This document shows, one piece after another, positions 44,293-51,812 of a DNA stretch of 58,389 nucleotides. The position numbers and the translations under genes were made by a program. The notes below the pieces were generated by a model. The model saw nothing but the letters and a program-made list of their open reading frames with translations, did no database searches and was not told where the DNA came from. This stretch comes from Comchoanobacter sp040266255 (lineage in GTDB: Bacteria; Pseudomonadota; Gammaproteobacteria; Comchoanobacterales; Comchoanobacteraceae): positions 1 to 58,389 of the forward strand of contig JBDQEV010000001.1 in the NCBI GenBank assembly GCA_040266255.1, in the 5' to 3' direction. Within the stretch, counting starts at the first letter, position 1. Each line of letters opens with the position of its first letter.

Positions 44293-44930
44293 TGGTACAA
44301 GTTCAGTCAAAGGTAATTAATTTAGGCTTATTGCTAAGTTCAGTATCCTTATTGCTTTCGATTGCTTTTTATTTCCAAGCTTCTCAGTCAACGTATATTG
44401 ATGCAAAAACAGTGGCTGATAATTATTATATGGCTGCGAATGGAGATGTTCTATTTTCTTCAAAGGTAGAAAAAGTCAGTGATATTTTCTTGCTTGAGGT
44501 TCCGGTTAAATCAATGATTGAGGTAGCTCAGTGGGCTGCAAGAGTCTCTACAGATTTGTTCACGGTTGATTTCTTCTCTTACCAAGACCATTTTGAAGGA
44601 ATGAAAAACTTTTTTACAGATGAAGGGTGGAAGTCTATTAATCAAGCGATATACCAGTCGGGTTGGTTGTCTGATCTGATTGATAAAAAGCTAACAGCAT
44701 CAGCTGTTCTTGTTGATACACCCATTATATTGAATCATGGAAGTCTGAATGGGTTTTATAATTGGACTTTCAGCTTTCCGTTACTTGTTTCATATGAGAG
44801 TGCAAGTGAAAGAGGTGTGAAAGAACGCAGGTCCTTAATAGTACAGGTGAGAAGGATTCCAACTGATTTTTCACAAGGTAAAGCTGGGATAGCAATTGAG
44901 AGTATAGAGTCGTCAAAGGTCGGGATATAG
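44292..44930 (+). CDS. Second IcmL/DotI-family protein
   Basis: A 212-residue paralogue starting at GTG on the last base of the icmL stop. One membrane helix (about 10-27) is followed by a full VirB8-like periplasmic domain: VDFFSYQDHFEGMKNFFTDEGW and GSLNGFYNWTFSFPLLV match IcmL. It lacks the N-terminal LR-x-x-FY motif of DotI. In Legionella the paralogue DotJ (IcmM) is only the N-terminal part; here the periplasmic domain is complete, as in species with two IcmL copies such as Coxiella (from memory). Confidence 0.85.
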   Translation: MVQVQSKVINLGLLLSSVSLLLSIAFYFQASQSTYIDAKTVADNYYMAANGDVLFSSKVEKVSDIFLLEVPVKSMIEVAQWAARVSTDLFTVDFFSYQDHFEGMKNFFTDEGWKSINQAIYQSGWLSDLIDKKLTASAVLVDTPIILNHGSLNGFYNWTFSFPLLVSYESASERGVKERRSLIVQVRRIPTDFSQGKAGIAIESIESSKVGI

Positions 44931-44932
44931 AA

Positions 44933-45877
44933 ATGAAAATGAATGTTAAAAAGCTAAGATATGTTTTACTGGCAGTTTTTTCTGTCTCGCCAATTTATGC
45001 GCAGCAGTATCAGTCTTTAGACTTTCTGGACGATAATGCATCAGGGTCTAATTTAAGCGCTACGCCAGAAGTTGTGATGAATGCAAAGCAGGATGTGCAA
45101 AACGAAGCCTTTAACACGGTAAAGGAGTCTCTTTCTCCACTATCAGTTGGGCAGATTGATGAGTTAAAAGAGCTTTATAAGTCTATTAACCGTGCTTCCA
45201 ACTTAGAAAACAACCCGCCAACACCAACATTTTCTTCTATATCAGTTGATCTGCAGCCTGGTTCTGCTCCTCCAGCGATACGTTTGTCTGCAGGTTTAGT
45301 TTCATCATTGGTATTCGTGGATATTACCGGAGCACCTTGGCCTATTCGTGCTTATGATGTTGGTGATCCCACCAACTTTAACATCGTGTGGAACCAGAAT
45401 GGTGAGGATGAAACATCTATGACTAATACGCTCTTGATGCAGCCGATGTCACTTTATAAGGATGGTAACCTAGCTGTGATGCTTCAAGGTTTGAATACAC
45501 CAGTAATGCTTTCATTGATCCCAGGCCAAAAAGAAGTAGATTACCGGGTGGATATTCAAGTTCCAGGAAGAGGGCCGTTTGCTAAAGATACAGATACTAT
45601 GCTAAAAGCTTCTACTAACCCTGCTTTAAATCAGGTAATCAATAATATTTCACCAGATGGAAGTAAGTTACTTAAGGTCACAGGTGGGGCCGCAAGAGCT
45701 TGGTTGTTTGGTGATGTCATGTATGTAAGAACAGCACTGCCAATTGTTTCACCAGCGTGGAACGCAACAATGAGAGGTGCAGGTGGTACTGTCAGCGCTT
45801 ATGAATTACCAAAATCTCCTGTGATCTTGGTGATGGATAATGGGCGTATTCGTAAACTTAATGTGGAAGGGTTTTAA
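44933..45877 (+). CDS. icmK: Outer-membrane core protein DotH/IcmK
   Basis: A 314-residue secreted protein with a signal peptide ending SPIYAQQ. A helical linker region precedes the C-terminal VirB9-like domain with AIRLSAGLVSSLVFVDITGAPWPI, split as AIRLSAGLVSSLVFV and GAPWPIRAYDVGDP, then QKEVDYRVDIQVPGRGP. DotH forms the outer-membrane core with DotC and DotD. A little shorter than Legionella DotH (361). Directly precedes icmE. Confidence 0.94.
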   Translation: MKMNVKKLRYVLLAVFSVSPIYAQQYQSLDFLDDNASGSNLSATPEVVMNAKQDVQNEAFNTVKESLSPLSVGQIDELKELYKSINRASNLENNPPTPTFSSISVDLQPGSAPPAIRLSAGLVSSLVFVDITGAPWPIRAYDVGDPTNFNIVWNQNGEDETSMTNTLLMQPMSLYKDGNLAVMLQGLNTPVMLSLIPGQKEVDYRVDIQVPGRGPFAKDTDTMLKASTNPALNQVINNISPDGSKLLKVTGGAARAWLFGDVMYVRTALPIVSPAWNATMRGAGGTVSAYELPKSPVILVMDNGRIRKLNVEGF

Positions 45878-45879
45878 CA

Positions 45880-48681
45880 GTGAAAGATGATCAAAATAAA
45901 TCTCTCTCAGACCGGTTGGCAAAATTAGATTTTGCTCAGGTCGGGGCTATTGGCGGTGTTGCTCTAGTGGTTATTTTTCTAGGGTATATGTTTTTTGGGC
46001 CAAGTGATGCTGGTACGGCTTCTTCTCAGGTAGGCGGTAACCCAGAAATTGAGTCGTTACCTGGAGTTGGAGATCCATCTGTTGAGTATTCGAAGCTCAT
46101 CTCTTCTCAAAATCAGGCCTCTGTAGATGAAGCAGCTCGGTTAGGCCAAAGTAGTATTCCAACATTGATTAAGCCTCAATATTCTTTAGACATGGAAAAG
46201 TTCACTGATCAATATGACCAAAAACAAGTGCAAAGAGATGTAGATCGTTGTTCTCCTGAAAATCTTAAAAAAGCACGAGAAGCAGGCGTAAAGGCTTCAG
46301 AGCTTAGATGTTTTGGTTGCACACTTGAAGATTTGAAGAATGCTGGATATTCTGCAGCAGAGCTAAGAGCTGCTGGTTTCAGTGCTGAGGAGTTACTGGC
46401 TTCAGGTTTCTCAGTAAAAGATTTAGTTGATGCAGGTTATAGTATCAGTGAATTGCGAGCAGCAGGTGTTTCAGCCTCAAGTCTATTGGCTGCAGGTGTT
46501 TCCGTACACCAGCTATTAGATGCTGGCTTTACCCCTGAACAGTTACTGTCTGCAGGTGTTTCCATTGCTGATTTGAGAGCTGCAGGTGTGCCGTTAGCAG
46601 ATATGATTGCATCTGGCGCAAATTCTGGCGATATTGTTGATGGTGGGTATTGTGCTCGTGGGCTTCTTATTGCAACTGAGGACCAATCTCAAATTAAATC
46701 AGGTGGTGTTAAGGCAGAGGATTTATATGATGGTGGGGTTACAGTAAGAGAGTTGCTAGATCTTGACTATTCTGTGAGTGAAATTGCTGCAGCTGGTGTT
46801 ACACCTGCACAGTTCTTAGCAGTTGGCTTATCAGTAGATGATCTGTCAAGTGCAGGCTTTACGAATCGTGAGGTATCATTTGCAGAGAAAAATAGAGCAC
46901 AGCTTAAGAATGGTGAGTGTAGTGCACAATACATTGAATCTCAAATGTCGATGGGCGTTAATGCAAAAGTTTTGTTAAGCCTAGGTTGCTCAGCAAAATT
47001 AATGGCTGATGAGGGATATAGAGCTGCTGATTTAATTCAAGAAGGGGTGACACCTGGTCAAATGCGCGTAATCGGCTTTTCTGCATCTGATTTGGTTGCG
47101 CTTGGAGTTGGTTTAGAAGATTTAGTCGATGCTTGTTATGATGCTGCAAGTTTGCTTGAGGCTGGTTTTACGCCTGATCAATTGGTTGCTGCGGGTATTC
47201 CAATTCAAGACTTGTTGAATGCTGGTGTCAGTATTAGAGACCTTAAGTCAAGTGGCGTTGGTTGTGGTGCAATGTATAAAGCTGGTATTTCTGTTGAAGA
47301 ACTGTTCATGTTAGGCTGCGATGCAGAATCTCTACGTGCAGCAGGTGCAAGTGCTGGAGAGTTGCTTGCTGCTGGTTATTCAGTCAGCGAGCTGAAAAGG
47401 GCTGGTTTTGGGCTTGATGAGCTAATAGCAGCAGGCGTTTCAGCAAATGATTTACTTGCGGCAGGGTACAGTATAGATGACTTACTTGCATCAGGGATGA
47501 CTAAGGGTGATTTGATCAGAGCAGGTATTAATCCTGATGAATTATATGTGTCAGATACAAATACGAGCGGCTGTAGTCCAAAACAGATCGATATGATGCT
47601 AAACTCAGGCCTGAGTGTAAAAGAGATTTTAGACGATGGCTGTTCTATTGAGTCACTTTTAAATGCTGGAGTGAGTGTTTCGGAGCTTTTAGATTCTGGC
47701 GTAGATGCAAGAAGGTTGGTTGCTTCTGGAGTCAGTTCTAATGAGCTATTTGCAGCTGGAGTCAATGCATCTGAACTAAAAGGTTTAGATTCGACTGAAA
47801 ATCTTTTAAATGCTGGATATAGTATATTAGATTTAGTCAATGCAGGATTTTCTCAGTCTGAAATTGCTAAAAGCTCTTCTGCAGATGAAATTGCATTATC
47901 AGGTACATCATTGACTCGCAGCGATACAGACTTGCTATTAGAGGAGCAAGATAGAGAGGCAAAGATTCTAAGACTTGCATCAGCGATGCAATCACAGGCA
48001 AGCGGCCTATATTCTACTTGGGATAGCATGCCTGTACAGACTGTGAGTTCTTCTTCACTGACCCCTGAGAAATATGGTATGAATATTGTCAATGGTCAGC
48101 AAGAAAGTAAAGTATTGCAAGAGGGTAACTTCATTAAAGCAGGAAGTCTAATGTATGCGGTATTGGACAATGATCTAAACTCAGAAGATCCTACTCCAGT
48201 GCTTGCAACTATTGCTAATGGTCCACTTAAGGGATCAAGAGTACTAGGTAGCTTTGTGCAAAATGAAAACAAGCTGGTATTGAAGTTTGATCGAATCAAT
48301 CGGCCTACAAAAAATAGAACAGAAAGCATTTCTGTATTTGCTGTAGACGTTAATACAGTCAATAATGTTGAGATTGAGAGTCACTACTTGCTGAAATATG
48401 GCGCATTGTTTGGTGCATCGTTCTTATCTGGTCTCAATGATGTAGCCAAGAATATCGGTACAACTGTTTCGACATCAACAGGGGTGAATGGAACATCTGT
48501 CACAGTAGATGGTGGTAATATTAATCAATCTAAAATACTTGCGGCCGGACTAGGAAAAGTTGGAGATAACCTAGTGAGTGAGGTACAAAAGTTCCAAGAT
48601 AAAGAGCCAACAATCAGAATGCGGTCAGGTGCAACATTTGGCTTACTGGTTATGGACGACTTTGAAGATCAAGCAGACTAA
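45880..48681 (+). CDS. icmE: Core channel protein DotG/IcmE with decapeptide repeats
   Basis: A 933-residue protein starting at GTG. One membrane helix (about 21-40), then about 540 residues of 10-residue repeats (about 128-667) with the consensus S-A-x-D/E-L-L-x-A-G-V/F/Y. After a linker comes the C-terminal VirB10/TrbI-like domain (about 725-933) with GMNIVNGQQ and LGSFVQNENKLVLKFDRINRP. DotG spans both membranes and forms the central channel. Legionella DotG (about 1048) has the same layout. Several repeats carry Cys at the ninth or tenth place. Confidence 0.95.
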   Translation: MKDDQNKSLSDRLAKLDFAQVGAIGGVALVVIFLGYMFFGPSDAGTASSQVGGNPEIESLPGVGDPSVEYSKLISSQNQASVDEAARLGQSSIPTLIKPQYSLDMEKFTDQYDQKQVQRDVDRCSPENLKKAREAGVKASELRCFGCTLEDLKNAGYSAAELRAAGFSAEELLASGFSVKDLVDAGYSISELRAAGVSASSLLAAGVSVHQLLDAGFTPEQLLSAGVSIADLRAAGVPLADMIASGANSGDIVDGGYCARGLLIATEDQSQIKSGGVKAEDLYDGGVTVRELLDLDYSVSEIAAAGVTPAQFLAVGLSVDDLSSAGFTNREVSFAEKNRAQLKNGECSAQYIESQMSMGVNAKVLLSLGCSAKLMADEGYRAADLIQEGVTPGQMRVIGFSASDLVALGVGLEDLVDACYDAASLLEAGFTPDQLVAAGIPIQDLLNAGVSIRDLKSSGVGCGAMYKAGISVEELFMLGCDAESLRAAGASAGELLAAGYSVSELKRAGFGLDELIAAGVSANDLLAAGYSIDDLLASGMTKGDLIRAGINPDELYVSDTNTSGCSPKQIDMMLNSGLSVKEILDDGCSIESLLNAGVSVSELLDSGVDARRLVASGVSSNELFAAGVNASELKGLDSTENLLNAGYSILDLVNAGFSQSEIAKSSSADEIALSGTSLTRSDTDLLLEEQDREAKILRLASAMQSQASGLYSTWDSMPVQTVSSSSLTPEKYGMNIVNGQQESKVLQEGNFIKAGSLMYAVLDNDLNSEDPTPVLATIANGPLKGSRVLGSFVQNENKLVLKFDRINRPTKNRTESISVFAVDVNTVNNVEIESHYLLKYGALFGASFLSGLNDVAKNIGTTVSTSTGVNGTSVTVDGGNINQSKILAAGLGKVGDNLVSEVQKFQDKEPTIRMRSGATFGLLVMDDFEDQAD
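46261..47880 (+). repeat. About 45 decapeptide repeats in DotG/IcmE
   Basis: Thirty-base units in frame encode S-x-x-D/E-L-L-x-A-G-[VFYI]. Three longer irregular units interrupt the array (around 46650-46690, 46880-46950 and 47550-47610). DNA copies are divergent, so the array is old rather than newly expanded. Such repeats form a periplasmic helical stack. Confidence 0.85.
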
Positions 48682-48695
48682 TTTGGGAGATAGTA

Positions 48696-49403
48696 ATGGT
48701 AGATAATGATCCAAATAAAACGAATGAGCAAACAGCAGATCAGGGCTATGAGTTTCAGAAAGAAACAACACAAGAGTTTGGTAATGCTTCAGCTTCAGGC
48801 GGAACAGAAGACTTAATGTCTATTTTGCGTAACAAAAATGTTATGTATACGCTAGGAGGCATTGTAGGCTTATATGTGTTGCTCAACTTGTTTTCTTCAG
48901 GCAGTGAGATAGAGCCAGTAGAGGCTGAGGAAGTACAGCAGGAAGTCGCTGAGCCTCCAACCATGCAAGAGCAATCAGCATCCTATACTTCATTTGATAC
49001 AATGCTTAAAGAAACAACTGAGAAGGATGAAGATCTGGAAAAGTTGCAGCGTCAAGTCTCTTCACTCAATAGGCAAAATACAGACTTAAGATCTAGGGTT
49101 CAAACATTAGATCAGAAAATAGATGATATTAACATTAGTCTTAAGCGAACATCTGCACAGCTAGAAAAGCTGATTGATAAAGATATGGCAAAGTCTCAGG
49201 ATAAAAAAGAGGTTGTGTTAGAAGAATATCGCATTAAAGCTGTAATCTCAGGTAGAGCATGGTTGGTAGACCGATCAGGCAATAATACAACAGTGAAAGT
49301 TGGTGATAAACTTCCTACATATGGTAGAGTAACTGAAATTAAGCCAGTTGAGGGAATTGTGAATACTTCTTCAGGCAGGGTGATTGGATTTGATGCAAGT
49401 TAA
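48696..49403 (+). CDS. icmG: Dot/Icm protein DotF/IcmG
   Basis: A 235-residue protein: acidic/Gln-rich cytoplasmic N-terminus, one membrane helix (about 49-67), a predicted coiled coil (about 107-155, LQRQVSSLNRQNTDLRSRV) and a small C-terminal domain with IKAVISGRAWLVD and VKVGDKLPTYGRVTEI. This architecture and length fit DotF (269), an inner-membrane component that contributes to the core. GGGAGA ribosome site. Overlaps icmC by 11 nt. Confidence 0.88.
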   Translation: MVDNDPNKTNEQTADQGYEFQKETTQEFGNASASGGTEDLMSILRNKNVMYTLGGIVGLYVLLNLFSSGSEIEPVEAEEVQQEVAEPPTMQEQSASYTSFDTMLKETTEKDEDLEKLQRQVSSLNRQNTDLRSRVQTLDQKIDDINISLKRTSAQLEKLIDKDMAKSQDKKEVVLEEYRIKAVISGRAWLVDRSGNNTTVKVGDKLPTYGRVTEIKPVEGIVNTSSGRVIGFDAS

Positions 49404-49959
49404 TTTGTTAACAGCTCTTTTTTTACTGACATTTGAGTTTGTTTCAGCTCAAACAGTTGGTGATAATATTGTGAAAGGACTGGCTGGTTCTGAAGAGTTT
49501 TTTGTTTACCTCTATTATGTAGTTGGAGTAGGTTTTGTATTCTCTGGGATTAATCGATTAAAAAAGCTTGGGCATAGAACTGCGTTTATGAATGTAGATG
49601 CGGGTGTCACTGGCCCAATGATGCTAGTTATTATTGGTGCTTGTTTAACTGCATTACCTACATTTCTAACAAGTATTAATAAGACCATCTACAATGAGGG
49701 AAGTATCGCTGCCGCTGCAGATCTCGCTTATGCAAAAAGTAATACTGATTTTATACAGCAAATAAAGCCAGTTATTTTCATCATTCAACTGATTGGAATG
49801 ATTGCACTACTGAGAGGATTTCTGATATTGTCTAAAGCAACTGGTCAAGGTGCGCAGCCTGGAACTATTTCAAAAGGTTTTATACATATCATTGGTGGCG
49901 TTCTAGCTGTGAATATTGTAGCAACTGCAAATGTCTTTACGAAAACTTTTGGAGTGTGA
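49393..49959 (+). CDS. icmC: Inner-membrane protein DotE/IcmC
   Basis: About 188 residues (Legionella 194). Four hydrophobic segments, including a signal-like N-terminus ending FVSAQ, then VYLYYVVGVGFVFSGI, TGPMMLVIIGACLTALPTFL and a last one near HIIGGVLAVNIVA. Between helices is KKLGHRTAFMNVDAGVTGP, the IcmC equivalent of the K-x-NP-x-Q loop of IcmD. ATG 49393 preferred to TTG 49384. It leads a run of four related small membrane proteins. Confidence 0.87.
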   Translation: MQVNLLTALFLLTFEFVSAQTVGDNIVKGLAGSEEFFVYLYYVVGVGFVFSGINRLKKLGHRTAFMNVDAGVTGPMMLVIIGACLTALPTFLTSINKTIYNEGSIAAAADLAYAKSNTDFIQQIKPVIFIIQLIGMIALLRGFLILSKATGQGAQPGTISKGFIHIIGGVLAVNIVATANVFTKTFGV

Positions 49960-49961
49960 TA

Positions 49962-50387
49962 GTGAAGAGTTATAGAAATATATTATTACTCAGTGTTGCA
50001 CTTCAACCTATGGTTGCTTTAACTGCTACTTGTGCTGAGTCAACAACACCTGGTACAATTGGTGCAATCTTATGTAATGTAAAAGATCAAGCGTTAGTTG
50101 GTATATTGATTTTCATTTATGCAGCATCTTTGTTGATAGGTTCTGGATTGATTGTTGCAGGTATTTTTAAACTTAAGCAAGTAAAAGAAAACCCAACACA
50201 GATTCCTGTTTCAACTCCAGGTGCATTTTTTATTGCTGGGGCAATGTTGTTATTTATACCGAATGTTTTTCCTAAGGTGAGACAAACAGTATTTGGAAGT
50301 TCTGCCAGTGGTTTGACGGGGGCGAATGAATATGCAGGAAAAACAGCCGGCGAGACTCAGGACATAACGAACTTATTTAGCGATTGA
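49962..50387 (+). CDS. IcmD-like small membrane protein, extra copy A
   Basis: A 141-residue protein with a signal-like start, a small Cys pair (TCAES and ILCNV), a membrane helix (about 48-70), the loop KLKQVKENPTQIPVSTP and a second helix ending LLFIPNVFP. The layout and loop match IcmD/DotP. It is one of three IcmD-like genes in a row. GTG 49962 has GGAG seven bases upstream; GTG 49956 is in frame. Confidence 0.8.
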   Translation: MKSYRNILLLSVALQPMVALTATCAESTTPGTIGAILCNVKDQALVGILIFIYAASLLIGSGLIVAGIFKLKQVKENPTQIPVSTPGAFFIAGAMLLFIPNVFPKVRQTVFGSSASGLTGANEYAGKTAGETQDITNLFSD

Positions 50388-50734
50388 TGATGATAGGAAT
50401 ACTCAAAAAAAGCTTATTGGTGTTGTGCTTTAATTTGATTCAAGCGCAAACTATTACAGAGATCGCAATAAGTAGTAAACAAGATGTCATTAACGTTTAC
50501 AAAATGATGGGAGCACTGGCTTTTATTTGTGGGCTTTGTTTTATGGTTGTTTCAATTTTTAAGTTTAAACAGTTTAAAGATAATCCTCAGCAAACGACCG
50601 TTGGTACACCAATCATGCTTTTTTTTATTGGTGTTTTATTAGTCTATATGCCATCATTAGAAGATGCGTCTAGAGACACATTATTTAATGAAGCAGGTGA
50701 GTCATCATTTAATAAGATAAACACTTTATCGTAA
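50387..50734 (+). CDS. IcmD-like small membrane protein, extra copy B
   Basis: About 115 residues: signal-like helix ending LIQAQ, membrane helix (about 37-58), loop FKQFKDNPQQTTVGTP, second helix ending LLVYMPSLED, then DTLFNEAGES. The order and the DTLF end match IcmD, but it lacks the Gly-rich tail. The start ATG shares its A with the stop of the previous gene (TGATG), which couples translation. Confidence 0.8.
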   Translation: MMIGILKKSLLVLCFNLIQAQTITEIAISSKQDVINVYKMMGALAFICGLCFMVVSIFKFKQFKDNPQQTTVGTPIMLFFIGVLLVYMPSLEDASRDTLFNEAGESSFNKINTLS

Positions 50735-50752
50735 CTTTAACTGGAGAACATA

Positions 50753-51184
50753 ATGTTTAGATCACTCTTAATAAGAGCGTTGCCTTTGTTATCTTTAACT
50801 CAGGTCGTTGCACAGGCGGATGGTGCTGGGGGAGCTGGCACAGGACAAGGAATTGGATCAGTTGCTACTACGATTACTAGCCAGCTAGCAGCTGTTGGAA
50901 AGTTAGTTATTGGTGTTGCGCAAGTTGCTGGCCTTGTATTTATGGCTGCAGGTTTATTTAAGCTGAAACAGCATAAAGATAATCCACAGCAAATTCCAAT
51001 AGGAACGCCATTAACCATGCTTGTTATAGGTGCTTGTTTAGCGTTCTTACCAAGTCTTGTTGATACTGGTGGTGCAACTCTATTCGCTGATGGCGGAAAA
51101 AAAGGCGGATTTACTGGGCAAGGCTTCCAAGATGGTGCTGCTGACGCTGGTGGCGCTGCTGACGCTGCTGGTCGTCCTGGTTAA
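50753..51184 (+). CDS. icmD: Inner-membrane protein DotP/IcmD
   Basis: A 143-residue protein (Legionella 132) with signal peptide, GIGSVATTITSQLAAVGKL, membrane helix, FKLKQHKDNPQQIPIGTP, second helix ending LAFLPSLVD and GATLFADGG. Closest of the three copies to Legionella IcmD. It ends in a Gly/Ala/Asp-rich tail. Strong GGAGA ribosome site. Precedes icmJ as in Legionella. Confidence 0.93.
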   Translation: MFRSLLIRALPLLSLTQVVAQADGAGGAGTGQGIGSVATTITSQLAAVGKLVIGVAQVAGLVFMAAGLFKLKQHKDNPQQIPIGTPLTMLVIGACLAFLPSLVDTGGATLFADGGKKGGFTGQGFQDGAADAGGAADAAGRPG

Positions 51185-51197
51185 ACTGGAACTTAGA

Positions 51198-51797
51198 ATG
51201 CATGAGCTTAATTTACGCTTAGGTCGAGAATCCTTGATGCTGTATCTTGAAAGAGATATTGACCCTAAATTTACCTCGTATGCAGATCAAGTAAAAGCTA
51301 GAGACCACAATACTTGCCAGTTTTGTGGTTTTCAGTCCTCTAAGTGTATGAAAGTTGTTAATGTTGATCATAATTATAGAAATAATTTGATGAGCAACTT
51401 AGCAACTGCTTGTCCATTCTGTGTGCAATGTATATTCTTAGAGTCTGTTGGCAATCTACTACCTGGTGGTGGTTACCTGATTCATATGCCTGATATAAGC
51501 CAAGCTCGGTTAAATGGAGCTTCACATGTGCTATTTGCAGCCATTGTTAATGGTTCACATTTATCGAGCAAGGCAGATTCAATGGTCAAGACTTTAAAGC
51601 TTAGAACAGCAGAGGTTGAAGGTCATTTTGGTAAAGGAATGTCAAGTCCAGGGTTTATGGGACGTATGATGATAGATACACCTGGAATGGATTTTTCAAC
51701 TGAAGAATTAATATTAAAAGATCTAAGGCTATTGCCTTCATTAAAACACTTTGAAAAGGATATTTTAAATTGGGCACATCAGGCGCAGATGTTTTAG
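51198..51797 (+). CDS. icmJ: Coupling-complex zinc protein DotN/IcmJ
   Basis: A 199-residue protein (Legionella 208). RDHNTCQFCGFQSSKCMKVVNVDHNY and LATACPFCVQC carry the zinc-binding Cys set of DotN, an HNH-like fold without nuclease role. GGGYLIHMPDISQARLN and LRLLPSLKHFEKDI follow. DotN binds the DotL C-terminal region. The open frame extends back to 51057 inside icmD, but ATG 51198 has CTGGA upstream and gives the right length. Confidence 0.93.
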   Translation: MHELNLRLGRESLMLYLERDIDPKFTSYADQVKARDHNTCQFCGFQSSKCMKVVNVDHNYRNNLMSNLATACPFCVQCIFLESVGNLLPGGGYLIHMPDISQARLNGASHVLFAAIVNGSHLSSKADSMVKTLKLRTAEVEGHFGKGMSSPGFMGRMMIDTPGMDFSTEELILKDLRLLPSLKHFEKDILNWAHQAQMF

Positions 51798-51812
51798 TAC
51801 AGGAGTTAAGCC

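Noticed and set aside
46261..47880. Regular 30-bp periodicity as a CRISPR or DNA satellite array
   Set aside because: The period is in frame, encodes the decapeptide repeats of DotG, and the DNA units are too divergent for a CRISPR array.
47376..48362. Minus-strand open frames opposite icmE
   Set aside because: They arise from the regular codon pattern of the decapeptide repeats and have no independent support.
51057..51197. N-terminal extension of icmJ back into icmD
   Set aside because: The added residues come from the Gly/Ala-rich tail of icmD read in another frame; ATG 51198 gives the normal DotN start and length.
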